Of a stretch of 64,000 bases of DNA, positions 35,615 through 44,423 are shown in pieces. Position 1 is the stretch's first letter. Each line of letters opens with the position of its first letter. Source of the stretch: Paenibacillus psychroresistens (GTDB taxonomy: Bacteria > Bacillota > Bacilli > Paenibacillales > NBRC-103111); the NCBI RefSeq assembly GCF_009728935.1, contig NZ_CP034235.1, forward strand, positions 1,650,001 through 1,714,000, read 5' to 3'. The position numbers and the translations under genes are program-made. Under the pieces are notes generated by a model, which ran no database searches, was not told the origin of the DNA, and worked only from the letters and a program-made list of their open reading frames with translations.

Positions 35615-36310
35615 ATGCTAAAAGTAACCGGATTGTCCAAGCTGTTTCAGCTGTCACTCAGCCACGATATGAAAGTAAATCCATTTCAAAACCTTTCATT
35701 TGAAATCGCCAAAGGCAAATTTATGGGGATTGCTGGACCTAGCGGGATTGGGAAATCCTCGATTCTCAAATGCATTTATCGTACCTATTTACCGACCTCA
35801 GGTGAAATTAAATATGACTCAGCCTTTTATGGCCCAATTGATTTAGCTCAGGCAACGGAGCGTGAAATTTCGCATTTGCGAAAGAATGAAATCAGCTATG
35901 TCTCGCAATTTCTCAAAGTCATTCCACGCGTATCCGCAGTGGATATCGTGGCTGAAAAGCTGCTGCCGACTGGCATTAATATCGAGGCTGCTCGGCTGCA
36001 AGCGGAGGAAATGCTGGAACGGCTGCGGATTCCACGCAAGCTGATTCAAGCTTTCCCAGCAACCTTCAGCGGAGGTGAGCAGCAGCGGGTTAATCTGGCA
36101 CGAGCTTTTATCGTGCGACCGCGTTTGCTCATTCTGGATGAACCAACGGCATCCTTGGATAAGGAAACCAAGCAAAGCGTTCTCGAGCTATTAAGTGAAA
36201 TGAAGGCTCAAGGCACAACGATGATTGGTGTTTTTCATGATTGGGACGTAATGGAACGGATAGCGGATGACATTCTTGATCTACAAGCCTTTGTTTTGGA
36301 ACGGGTGTAG
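35615..36310 (+). CDS. phnL: C-P lyase ATP-binding protein PhnL
   Basis: The product is 231 residues. AAGGAA precedes the ATG, 35 bp after the repeat array. Walker A is GPSGIGKSS (about 41-49), SYVSQFLKVIPRVSA, signature FSGGEQQR, Walker B LLILDEP and the HDWD motif typical of PhnL. PhnL binds on top of PhnK in the C-P lyase complex. It is normal length. Separation from phnK by more than 1.1 kb of repeats is abnormal for this pair. Confidence 0.93.
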   Translation: MLKVTGLSKLFQLSLSHDMKVNPFQNLSFEIAKGKFMGIAGPSGIGKSSILKCIYRTYLPTSGEIKYDSAFYGPIDLAQATEREISHLRKNEISYVSQFLKVIPRVSAVDIVAEKLLPTGINIEAARLQAEEMLERLRIPRKLIQAFPATFSGGEQQRVNLARAFIVRPRLLILDEPTASLDKETKQSVLELLSEMKAQGTTMIGVFHDWDVMERIADDILDLQAFVLERV

Positions 36311-36330
36311 AGCCGGGGAGGAGAAAGCAG

Positions 36331-37287
36331 ATGATAACAAGAGGAATGGGAGTTAGCTTACCGCCTAATGATACAATGGGAAACTTGGAAAAGCTGAAGG
36401 GCAAGCTGATCAAAATTGAAGAGCTCGGCTTTGAAGCTGTCGAATTATCACTGCATGGTATGGATGTAATTCGCAATGGTGTCATAGATCGTCAACGTTT
36501 GGAGGCTTACCGCAGCTTGCTTAGCAGCTTTAGCCTTAGCTATACCACACATGCACCCTATTCAATAAACTTATTTCGCAAAGGTGATACCAGTATAGAG
36601 CGAGCTTCATTAATAGCTTCTTTGGAGGTTAGCGGAGCGATCGGTGCCGAAACGATGGTTTATCATGTGGGCAGATATATTGGTGAAGAAGAATTCTTAT
36701 ATCCCCATACTTGGTTGGATTATACCAAGGAATATAAGCAAGAGCTTTTAATAGAAGAACAAAGCTTCATGCGCAAGCTGGGTCAGCTTGGCCAGCAATT
36801 AAATGTGCGAATTGCCATGGAAAACATGCGGCCCTACTTGGATTGCCCTTACTATTGCTACGCTGTAATACCGAGCTCTTTGGTGGAGCAGGTTGAAGCA
36901 ATCAATCATCCCTTTGTTGGGATTACTCTTGACGTCGGACATCTCTATTTATCACATAAAATGTATGGGCTGGATTTACTGGCAGAGCTTAAACGGATGG
37001 TCCCTCACGTTATTCATCTCCATGTACATGATAATTACGGCAAAGCCTGCTTCTCCGCTGAAAAAAATCAATACGAGCTGGCACCTATTGGCCGTGGAGA
37101 TATGCATATGCCTCTCGGAGACGGCGAGATTCCTATGGGGGAAATCTTTAGAGAGCTGCCTGCGCAATTTAATGGCTACTTGATTCACGAGGTACGCGAA
37201 CGATATGAAAGTGAATGGGCGGGTCTTCGCCAACGCTACGAAACAGCTATCCATGATCAACAAAAAATGCATGCAAGGAGAGGGTAA
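36331..37287 (+). CDS. TIM-barrel isomerase/epimerase-like protein in the phn operon
   Basis: The product is 318 residues with GGGGAGGAG before the ATG. The fold is AP endonuclease 2/xylose isomerase-like: FEAVELSLHG, THAPYSINL, AMENMRPY with the metal Glu, GITLDVGHLYL, HVIHLHVHDNYGKA and the late GDGEIPMGEIF with Asp/Glu. It lies 20 bp after phnL and two bases before phnM, so it is co-transcribed. This class isomerises sugar phosphates or cuts phosphodiesters. It may process the ribose phosphate product of C-P lyase; this is inference. Confidence 0.85.
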   Translation: MITRGMGVSLPPNDTMGNLEKLKGKLIKIEELGFEAVELSLHGMDVIRNGVIDRQRLEAYRSLLSSFSLSYTTHAPYSINLFRKGDTSIERASLIASLEVSGAIGAETMVYHVGRYIGEEEFLYPHTWLDYTKEYKQELLIEEQSFMRKLGQLGQQLNVRIAMENMRPYLDCPYYCYAVIPSSLVEQVEAINHPFVGITLDVGHLYLSHKMYGLDLLAELKRMVPHVIHLHVHDNYGKACFSAEKNQYELAPIGRGDMHMPLGDGEIPMGEIFRELPAQFNGYLIHEVRERYESEWAGLRQRYETAIHDQQKMHARRG

Positions 37288-37289
37288 TC

Positions 37290-38495
37290 ATGATTTCAAA
37301 TCGTTTGCTGATTAATAATGCTCAGATCGTAACCTTATCTGGTGTTCAAGAAGGCAGCTTAATTATCGAGGACGGGAAAATCGTCGAAATTCTGCCAGTT
37401 GGAAACAACGAGACGGCTATAAACTCAAAAGATGAAATAATCGATGCAGAGGGCTGTTACGTTATGCCAGGCTTGATCGATATGCACAGTGACGCTTTAG
37501 AAAAGGAAATTCAACCACGGCCGAATACCTTTTTTCCGCTGCACATGTCCTTTTTTGAATTAGAAAAAAAGCTTGCCGGTTGTGGCGTGACAACGATTTA
37601 TCATTCATTATCTCTAGCTGATGGAGTTGGTGTTCGTGATGATGCCATGGTTGTAGATGTGATTGAGCATATTGTAAAGCTGCGAGAAGAAAGAGCGATG
37701 ATTCATCACCGCGTTCACTTGCGTTATGAAGTGACGAATCTCATTGGCATGAGTACAGTGAAAAACCTGATCAATACCAAGCAAATTGACCTATTGTCGA
37801 TTATGGACCATACCCCGGGACAAGGCCAATTTACCGAAAAAGATACCTATGAGAACTATTTAGTAAAGACCTATGGTGTGCGTGATGAGCAGCTAAGATT
37901 AATGGTTGAGACGCTGAAAAGCAACTCGAAATTGATAGAGTGGGAGCAAATTCGTGATATGGTGCAGCATGCGATTCAGCATGATATTGTTGTCGCATCT
38001 CATGATGATGACACGATAGAAAAGGTTGATCTAATGATTGACTATGGCGTGACGATCAGTGAATTCCCGATTAATTTAACGGCAGCTCAATATAGCCATG
38101 AACAAAAGCTCTTAGTGGTCGTTGGATCTCCTAACTTAGTAAGAGGCGTCTCTCATAGCAACAACATGAAAGCCATTGATGCGATTAAAGCTGGCTATTC
38201 AGATGCCATTTGTTCCGATTATTTGCCTTCCTCCATGCTTCCAGCAGTATTCATGCTTCATCAGAAGGAAAATATGCCGCTGCATCAAGCAGTCGCGATG
38301 GTTACAGCTAATCCAGCAGCTAAGCTAGGCATCGGTGATCGCGTAGGCTCAATTGAACCAGGTAAAATGGCGGATCTCGTTTTCGTTAAGCTGCACAACG
38401 GATATCCACTCGTTCATCGTACCTTAGTCAATGGTGAGACGATTTATTATGCCAAGCCCTTTCACTCCCAAGCTAAGGAGATTAGCTATGCTTAA
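37290..38495 (+). CDS. phnM: Ribose 1-methylphosphonate 5-triphosphate diphosphatase PhnM
   Basis: The product is 401 residues with AAGGAGAGG before the ATG. Amidohydrolase motifs: VMPGLIDMHSDALEKEIQPRP (metal site and PhnM-specific start), SIMDHTPGQGQF, VASHDDD, CSDYLPSSMLPA and PGKMADLV. It removes pyrophosphate from the triphosphoribosyl phosphonate before PhnJ. It overlaps the PHP gene by eight bases. Confidence 0.95.
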   Translation: MISNRLLINNAQIVTLSGVQEGSLIIEDGKIVEILPVGNNETAINSKDEIIDAEGCYVMPGLIDMHSDALEKEIQPRPNTFFPLHMSFFELEKKLAGCGVTTIYHSLSLADGVGVRDDAMVVDVIEHIVKLREERAMIHHRVHLRYEVTNLIGMSTVKNLINTKQIDLLSIMDHTPGQGQFTEKDTYENYLVKTYGVRDEQLRLMVETLKSNSKLIEWEQIRDMVQHAIQHDIVVASHDDDTIEKVDLMIDYGVTISEFPINLTAAQYSHEQKLLVVVGSPNLVRGVSHSNNMKAIDAIKAGYSDAICSDYLPSSMLPAVFMLHQKENMPLHQAVAMVTANPAAKLGIGDRVGSIEPGKMADLVFVKLHNGYPLVHRTLVNGETIYYAKPFHSQAKEISYA

Positions 38496-39339
38496 AGCAG
38501 ATCTGCATTGCCATACGAATGTATCTGATAATTCCTTCAGCATAGAAGAAGTAATCAAACAAGCGAAGGCAGCTGATCTGACTCATCTTGCGATAACAGA
38601 TCATGATACGACGGCAGGCATTCAAGAAGCTTTATTATATGGAGAGCAAAACCAGCTGCAAATTATCCCAGGGATTGAGATTTCCGCCTCGGATCCGAAA
38701 CGCGATCGTCGAGCGCACATCCTGGGTTTATATATCGATCCGCATCATCCGGCGCTGGATAATGTGTGCAAACCAACCTTGCTCTCACGTCAAGAAGCTA
38801 CTAGACAGATGGTATCGATCGTAGCTGATATGGGCTACAACATAAGCTGGGAGCTAGTTAACAGTTATGCAAAGACAGGGACTACTGTCTATAAACAGCA
38901 TATTATGCATGCTTTAATGGACCTGGGCTACTGTGAAGAGATTAACGGCGAGCTGCAGCGGAAGCTTTTCTCACGATCTGCTAAAGATGCAGGAAAGGCA
39001 TTAATCCCACTTGCTTATCCAAGTGCCGAAGATGCTATTCGAGCCATTCGCAAGGCGGGTGGCGTAGCGGTTTTGGCTCATCCTGGCCAATTGGGTAATT
39101 TCGAAGCCATTGAAGAATGGGTTAGTTTTGGGTTGCAGGGCTTAGAAGTCTATCATCCATCACATTCAACTGCAGACACTGAACTAGCTCTGCAGCTTGC
39201 AGAAAAATATAGTCTAGCTGTAACGGGTGGAGCCGATTACCACGGGATTTATGGAAGTGAAGATTTTCCACTTGGCAGTGTAACTGTAAATTCTATCACA
39301 TCTTTAGAAAATCTATACATGAGGAACACAATCCGCTAA
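38488..39339 (+). CDS. PHP-domain phosphoesterase, phosphoribosyl cyclic phosphodiesterase candidate (PhnPP-like)
   Basis: The product is 283 residues. The start is ATG 38488, eight bases after AAGGAG and overlapping phnM. PHP motifs: DLHCHTNVSDNS (about 4-15), AITDHDTTAG, IPGIEISAS, VLAHPGQLG and GGADYHGIYG. A PHP enzyme of Eggerthella lenta (Elen0235) hydrolyses both ester bonds of phosphoribosyl 1,2-cyclic phosphate analogues. No phnP is in the window, so this gene probably fills that step and may yield ribose 5-phosphate, bypassing PhnN. Confidence 0.85.
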   Translation: MLKADLHCHTNVSDNSFSIEEVIKQAKAADLTHLAITDHDTTAGIQEALLYGEQNQLQIIPGIEISASDPKRDRRAHILGLYIDPHHPALDNVCKPTLLSRQEATRQMVSIVADMGYNISWELVNSYAKTGTTVYKQHIMHALMDLGYCEEINGELQRKLFSRSAKDAGKALIPLAYPSAEDAIRAIRKAGGVAVLAHPGQLGNFEAIEEWVSFGLQGLEVYHPSHSTADTELALQLAEKYSLAVTGGADYHGIYGSEDFPLGSVTVNSITSLENLYMRNTIR

Positions 39340-39429
39340 CAATTGAACTTTATAGTTAAATTATCTTGTGCATACCAATGGCTCAAGATGAGATGGACCC
39401 ATTTCTAAATAGACGAGAGGAGCTTCACA

Positions 39430-40455
39430 ATGAAAAAGGTAGGGTACTTGGTTTTAGTGGTTATGTTATTTTCCGTATTTGCAGCATGCTCCAACTCGGC
39501 TAAAGAAAGCAAGACGATTACAATCGGCTGGTTACCAAACGAATCAGGTGAAGACATTAAATCAGCTCGCGAGGAAATTGGCAAATTGGTTGAAAAGGCT
39601 ACAGGAAAAAAAGTCGAACATAAAACGACAACAGATTATATCATCGCTATCGAATCTGTAGCTAATGGTAATGTAGATATTGCTTACTTAGGCGCACAAG
39701 GCTATATAGAAGCTAAAAACAAGAATAAAAAAGTAGAGCCTTTGGTAATTCCAAGCGGTAAATCAGGAACAGCGAAGGATGCGGTTTACTATAGCTGGAT
39801 AGCAGTTAAAAAAGGCAATGAAGCTCCATACATGGATGGCGATAAATTCAAGCTAGATAACATTGCTGGGAAAAAGTTTTCTTTTGTATCCAATAGCTCC
39901 ACTTCAGGCTTCAAGGTTCCTTCCGACGGTATCGTCACTTATTTTAACAAACAAGATAAATACAAAGATTTGAAGAAGGATGATCTGCTTGAAGGTGGCA
40001 GCAGCAATTTCTTTAGTGAAGTACTTTATGGCGGATCACACCAAGGCTCAGCAGTTAACCTGTTAGCGGATAAAGTAGACGCTGCAGCATTCTGTGATAC
40101 TTGTGTTTCGAATTATGTCGGCTTAGAATCGGGTACAGACAACCGTCCTGGTGCTGTTTACAAGGTTAAAGATGATGCGGCTGAGCCGTTTGATACGGTT
40201 AAAGGTGGAGAGTTCTCCCTGATTTCTGTAACACCAGTGCTTAATGCTCCATTCGTAGTGAATACAGATAAAGTGAGTGCAGACACGATCAAGAAGCTGG
40301 TTGATGCTTTCACATCAGCAGAAACGACGGCTAATCAGAATATTTTTGTTTCCAAAGAGTCCGGTAAAAAAGGCATATTCGCCAAAACGGATAAGGAAGC
40401 TTTTGTAGTTGTAGATGATGCTTTCTTTAATCCTGTTAGAGAATTGTCGAACTAA
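39430..40455 (+). CDS. phnD: Phosphonate ABC transporter binding lipoprotein PhnD
   Basis: The product is 341 residues with GAGGAG seven bases before the ATG. Signal peptide with lipobox FAAC, then the PhnD/SsuA2-type fold: TIGWLPNESGEDIKSAR, TTTDYIIAIESVANGNVDIAYLG, SNSSTSGFKVPSDG and GSHQGSAVNLLADKVDAAAFCD. It captures phosphonate outside the membrane. The 90-bp gap before it could hold a promoter for the transporter genes. Confidence 0.93.
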   Translation: MKKVGYLVLVVMLFSVFAACSNSAKESKTITIGWLPNESGEDIKSAREEIGKLVEKATGKKVEHKTTTDYIIAIESVANGNVDIAYLGAQGYIEAKNKNKKVEPLVIPSGKSGTAKDAVYYSWIAVKKGNEAPYMDGDKFKLDNIAGKKFSFVSNSSTSGFKVPSDGIVTYFNKQDKYKDLKKDDLLEGGSSNFFSEVLYGGSHQGSAVNLLADKVDAAAFCDTCVSNYVGLESGTDNRPGAVYKVKDDAAEPFDTVKGGEFSLISVTPVLNAPFVVNTDKVSADTIKKLVDAFTSAETTANQNIFVSKESGKKGIFAKTDKEAFVVVDDAFFNPVRELSN

Positions 40456-40496
40456 GTTTATTAAAAAATTCAAAATTGAATGAGGAGGAGTTAGCC

Positions 40497-41285
40497 ATGA
40501 CAACGTTATTAGATGTAAGGCATGTATCCAAGCAGTATGGTCAGGATACAATGGCGTTATCGGACGTTAACTTCTCTGTGAAGGAAGGAGAGTTCGTTTC
40601 CATTATTGGCCCTTCGGGGGCAGGGAAATCCACTCTCCTTCGCTGCATTAATCGGATGATTGATGCTAGCAGCGGAGAAATTAACTTTGATGGCGTACAA
40701 GTGATGGATTTGAAAAAGGCAGAGCTGCGCAAGCTGAGGACGAAAATCGGAATGATTTTTCAGCATTACAATCTAGTGAATCGTTTGACGGTTATTGAAA
40801 ATGTTTTGCATGGCAGATTGGGCTACAAATCTACTTTAATGGGATCACTAGGCTGGTATACAGCGGAAGAAAAACAGCAAGCTATGCAAATTCTTGAATT
40901 GTTAGGGCTCACAAAGCACATTTACAAACGGTGCGACCAGTTAAGCGGGGGACAAAAGCAACGCGTGGGTATCGCTAGAGCACTGCTGCAGAATCCCAAG
41001 CTGCTGTTATGTGACGAGCCCATTGCATCGTTGGATCCAAATGCTTCGAAAGTGATTATGGACCATCTGCGGAATATATCCAAAGTAATGGGTATAACTG
41101 TACTGATTAATTTGCATCAAGTCGATGTTGCGCTGAGCTACTCTGATCGCATTATTGGGGTCAATAAAGGGACGGTTATCTTTGATGGATCACCTCAGAA
41201 AATCACCTCCGAAGAAATCTACCAGATTTACGGCTCTGAGGCTGGTGACCTCATCACGGACGTCGGTGGGCGACATGTCGGATAA
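40497..41285 (+). CDS. phnC: Phosphonate ABC transporter ATPase PhnC
   Basis: The product is 262 residues. ATG 40497 follows GAGGAGG. Walker A GPSGAGKST (about 36-44), MIFQHYNLVNRLTVIENVLHGRLG (typical of PhnC), signature LSGGQKQR, Walker B LLLCDEP, switch INLHQVD. It powers PhnE1/PhnE2 and overlaps phnE1 by 11 bp. Confidence 0.95.
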   Translation: MTTLLDVRHVSKQYGQDTMALSDVNFSVKEGEFVSIIGPSGAGKSTLLRCINRMIDASSGEINFDGVQVMDLKKAELRKLRTKIGMIFQHYNLVNRLTVIENVLHGRLGYKSTLMGSLGWYTAEEKQQAMQILELLGLTKHIYKRCDQLSGGQKQRVGIARALLQNPKLLLCDEPIASLDPNASKVIMDHLRNISKVMGITVLINLHQVDVALSYSDRIIGVNKGTVIFDGSPQKITSEEIYQIYGSEAGDLITDVGGRHVG

Positions 41286-42060
41286 ATTTTTTGCCAGGAA
41301 AAGATGGCAATCACTTGGTATCCTTGGCATTATCGTAGCTCTAGCCATTATGTTCATCATTATAACGGAGTTTAGCATCGTTCAAGGATTTGCTTCCGTT
41401 CCGAAAGCAATCACATGGGCCGTAACTAATTTTTATCCCAATGCCGTGTCGTTGGAGAAGCTTCCGAGCATTCTCAATAAACTAGTTGAAACGGTGCTGA
41501 TCTCAATTGCCTCGACAACCGTAGCTGCAGTTTTTGCTGGTTTTTTTGCAATCATGGGTGCTAAGACGACGAGAGTTAATCTTTTTATTGCAATCATTTG
41601 CCGAGGCTTTGGGACCATTTTCCGTAATATTGATGTGGCTGCATGGGCTTTGATTTTACTGTTTTCTTTTGGACAAAGCGCCCTAACGGGTTGGCTTGCC
41701 TTGTTCTTTGTTAGTTTTGGTTTTCTTACGCGCGTTTTTATAGAAACTATTGATGAATCGAGCACGGATTCTGTTGAAGCTTTGCGTGCTACAGGTGCTG
41801 GTTATTTTGCAATTATTTTTCAATCCGTTATCCCTAGCTGTATTCCCGCAATGATTAGCTGGATCTTATTTATGATTGAGACGAATATTCGAAGTGCGAC
41901 CTTAATTGGCATTCTCACAGGAACCGGAATTGGCTTCTCTTTTAATTTATATTACAAAAGCTTGAATTATCATGCAGCTAGCTTGGTTGTGCTAGCGATT
42001 GTTGTCTCGATCTTCACTATTGAAACCATATCCAATTATGTCAGAAGGGTGATTATATAA
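41275..42060 (+). CDS. phnE: Phosphonate ABC transporter permease PhnE (first)
   Basis: The product is 261 residues from ATG 41275; a longer in-frame start inside phnC has no ribosome binding site. Six membrane segments; the EAA loop is SVEALRATGAGYFAIIFQSVIPSCIPAMI. The segment CRGFGTIFRNIDVAAWALIL matches PhnE. It pairs with the following permease; stop and next start share one base (TAATG). Confidence 0.92.
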   Translation: MSDKFFARKRWQSLGILGIIVALAIMFIIITEFSIVQGFASVPKAITWAVTNFYPNAVSLEKLPSILNKLVETVLISIASTTVAAVFAGFFAIMGAKTTRVNLFIAIICRGFGTIFRNIDVAAWALILLFSFGQSALTGWLALFFVSFGFLTRVFIETIDESSTDSVEALRATGAGYFAIIFQSVIPSCIPAMISWILFMIETNIRSATLIGILTGTGIGFSFNLYYKSLNYHAASLVVLAIVVSIFTIETISNYVRRVII

Positions 42061-42896
42061 TGGATATGCTTAAATCCTCCCAAGCTCCATATTCTGGCAT
42101 TGCTATCCCGGCCAAGCCCTTCAACAAACCAGCTTTTATCATTAGAATAACTTTGCTGGCACTCGTGCTCTTATCGATTTATGGATTTATTACCTTTGAT
42201 TATAAGGGTGTTAACACTTTGGATGGACTTCTGGCTGCATCTGAAAATTTCAAAAAAATGTTTACCGAAGCTCATTTTAAACACTTTACTTTTGGTGAGG
42301 CACTTTATGGCATACTAGTAACCGTGGGTCTCGCTTTTCTCACAACCCTATTTGGAGCAATCATCGCTTTATTTCTTGGACTCTTCGCGGCTCGTAATCT
42401 GTCCAACAGTAAAGTTTCGAATATAATAAAGAGCTTAGCTGCTTTTATTAGGGCGGTTCCAACTGTATTGTGGGTACTGATTTTTGCTGTTGCGGCTGGA
42501 CTGGGCAGTGTTGCGGCTGTTGTCGGCATGACCTTCCACTCTGTCAGTTACTTGATCAAAGCCTATTCGGAATCTTTTGAAGAATTGGATGAAGGAGTAA
42601 TTGAGGCATTGAAGGGGAGCGGTGCAAACTGGTGGCAAATTGTTTTTCAGGCAGTGCTGCCATCATCTGTGACATCGATTCTTTCTTGGACATTCTTCCG
42701 ATTTGAAATTAACTTTGGTGTGGCTGTAGCCATGGGCGCTGCAGCGGGAGCGGGTGGCATTGGCTTTGATATGTTTATGGCCAGCTCCTTCTACTTGGAT
42801 CTTCGCGAAATCGGAATGATTACTTACTTCGTGCTTGCTTTTGCAATATTGCTCGAGCTATTCGCTAATAAATTAAAGGCTAAGCTTCATAAATAA
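42060..42896 (+). CDS. phnE: Phosphonate ABC transporter permease PhnE (second)
   Basis: The product is 278 residues. Six membrane segments, with AAFIRAVPTVLWVLIFAVAAGLG and EAA loop VIEALKGSGANWWQIVFQAVLPSSVTSIL. It completes the heterodimeric channel and is the last gene of the phn operon, followed by a terminator. Confidence 0.92.
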   Translation: MDMLKSSQAPYSGIAIPAKPFNKPAFIIRITLLALVLLSIYGFITFDYKGVNTLDGLLAASENFKKMFTEAHFKHFTFGEALYGILVTVGLAFLTTLFGAIIALFLGLFAARNLSNSKVSNIIKSLAAFIRAVPTVLWVLIFAVAAGLGSVAAVVGMTFHSVSYLIKAYSESFEELDEGVIEALKGSGANWWQIVFQAVLPSSVTSILSWTFFRFEINFGVAVAMGAAAGAGGIGFDMFMASSFYLDLREIGMITYFVLAFAILLELFANKLKAKLHK

Positions 42897-42940
42897 GTCT
42901 TAGTTTTTTGGTTGCCATTCTATCTAGTCATGCTATAGTC

Positions 42941-42972
42941 AAAAAGCCGAAGTCCCCGGACCTCGGCTTTTT
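42941..42972. terminator. Terminator of the phn operon
   Basis: AAAAAGCCGA and TCGGCTTTTT pair, with an inner GTCC/GGAC. Symmetric A5 and T5 ends allow use in both directions. It lies 44 bp after phnE2. Confidence 0.8.
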
Positions 42973-43029
42973 GCTGTATTAGTTAGTTTTTGATAAGTTA
43001 AGGAAATTATTTCCTTACTACATACCTGA

Positions 43030-43195
43030 TTTTCGTTATTTATCAGGCAAATCAATCACAAGTCGCTCAATAAAGAAAATTTGGCGTTAGTAACGAAATA
43101 GATTCGCTAATAACGCCAAACTTTCGTAAATGACTCCAATAGGGTGATGTATCGAGAATGGTAGCGAAAAAGAGGTATCTAATAACGAAAAGATT
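43030..43195. repeat. Intergenic word-repeat region with perfect inverted repeat
   Basis: TTTGGCGTTA (43080-43089) and TAACGCCAAA (43111-43120) are perfect 10-bp complements. The flanks repeat the words TTTCGTTATT, TAACGAAA, TTCGCTAATAACG, TTTCGTAA and AATAACGAAAA. The layout resembles the other dispersed elements (short words on both strands) but with a different word. It fills most of the 327-bp gap between phnE2 and the Crp-family gene. Confidence 0.6.
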
Positions 43196-43223
43196 TTCTT
43201 AAAGGGTGCTGATCTACAAGTCA

Positions 43224-43883
43224 TCACTTCAATTTAGTTAAGTCCAGTACATATTGATTATTCAGAACTTTTAATATATCTTTGCTTTGCAGCTCGCTGA
43301 ACACCTCAAAAAGCAAAGTTTTGGTGACGCCAGCGAATTGAGCCATTTCATCGTAATCTAGATTTACTTTAATGGTAAAGGTATCTTTATTTCGTCTCCC
43401 ATGGGTTTTTGCCAAGGTAACTAAATTTTTTAGAATTCGCTGTTTGGCATCCAAGTAAGTAAGGTCATGAACCTGACGATTCGTTTCTCTTAATCTAGTA
43501 CTTAGCTGTTTAATAATGTTTAGTGTAATCTCGAAGTTAGTGCGCAGCAGGTTATTGAAGTTTTTTCCCGTCAAGGCAATCAATCTGGTTTCTTCGATGG
43601 TTTGGGCTGTTGCGGAACGCGGCTTGCCATCCAATAATGAAATTTCTCCAAAGCTATCATTTCGGGTAAGGATGGATAGTATTTTGTCTTCACCGTTAAT
43701 ATTTGATGTATAAATTTTAATTGCTCCAAAAACAACTACATAGAAAACAGTACCCGTATCATTTTCATGAAAAAGTATCTTGCCAGCTGGATAAGTACTC
43801 ATGGTACATTCTTCAGCAATTCGCTCCAAATGAACGCTAGTTAAATCTGCGAACAAGGAGGTCATTCGAAGGTATTCAATCAT
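43224..43883 (-). CDS. Crp/Fnr-family transcriptional regulator
   Basis: The product is 219 residues with GGGAG seven bases before the ATG. N-terminal cyclic-nucleotide-binding-like barrel (about 10-115): AGKILFHENDTGTVFYVV, DKILSILTRNDSFGEISLLDGKPRSATAQ, read in parts; a long dimer helix; then an HTH with DYDEMAQFAGVTKTLLFEVFSEL. No Fnr-type N-terminal cysteines. The effector is unknown. It is transcribed away from the SDR gene, and lies 15 bp after a small interrupted frame. Confidence 0.9.
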   Translation of the reverse strand: MIEYLRMTSLFADLTSVHLERIAEECTMSTYPAGKILFHENDTGTVFYVVVFGAIKIYTSNINGEDKILSILTRNDSFGEISLLDGKPRSATAQTIEETRLIALTGKNFNNLLRTNFEITLNIIKQLSTRLRETNRQVHDLTYLDAKQRILKNLVTLAKTHGRRNKDTFTIKVNLDYDEMAQFAGVTKTLLFEVFSELQSKDILKVLNNQYVLDLTKLK

Positions 43884-43898
43884 TTTTATGCTCCCATC

Positions 43899-44234
43899 TT
43901 AGGTAGGATTAATCTCGATCCACGCTTGAAGCTGTTCACTCGTTAAGTCTATTTGTGCTTTTTGAATCATATAGTCGATGTCTAGGTTTTTTTGATCAGC
44001 TCAATCGCACTCATAATACCACTCCTGCTTATTCAGCATAATGACTTTACCAGATGCAACTGCACGTTCCCACTTTAATACGGCTAATTTGTTTAATATT
44101 TGAATTTCATCTGGGTCTCGGGGTCTGGTTCTTATCTGTCGCTGCTCGTTTTTTTGCTGTAAAATAACTCGTTCTGCTTCAGTTTTATTAAGCTGGATGA
44201 TTTGATCCAAATCGCTTAAATTCATTTCCTTCAT
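43899..44234 (-). pseudogene. Small hypothetical gene with an in-frame TGA
   Basis: From ATG 44234 (GGTGG seven bases before) an ORF of 77 residues (NLSDLDQIIQLNKTEAERVI, ILNKLAVLKWERAVASGKV, QEWYYECD) stops at TGA 44001-44003. The same frame then stays open for 33 more codons (ADQKNLDIDYMIQKAQIDLT, SEQLQAWIEINPT) to TAA 43899-43901, just before the Crp-family gene. Either a nonsense mutation shortened a 111-residue protein or the tail is a chance frame. The family is not recognised; the tail resembles small phage-like proteins. Functional 44001-44234 product is possible. Confidence 0.5.
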
Positions 44235-44423
44235 CACGTTCCACCGCCTATTTAAGATGTTAAACGCGGGTAATCTAAGTCTGTTAAGGAATATTATACT
44301 ATAAGGAGCAAGCTATAGATAACTCAACTGATTTTTGATAATTCCACGACCTTGTTTTAAATAACTCGGATAAGGTTAAAAAGGCATGATACCTACATAT
44401 TATTAGTTAAAGGAGGCATATAA

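Noticed and set aside
39367..39379. PhnF-like site before phnD (TTGTGCATACCAA)
   Set aside because: It resembles TTGYATRCAA only with insertions, so it was not annotated as an operator.
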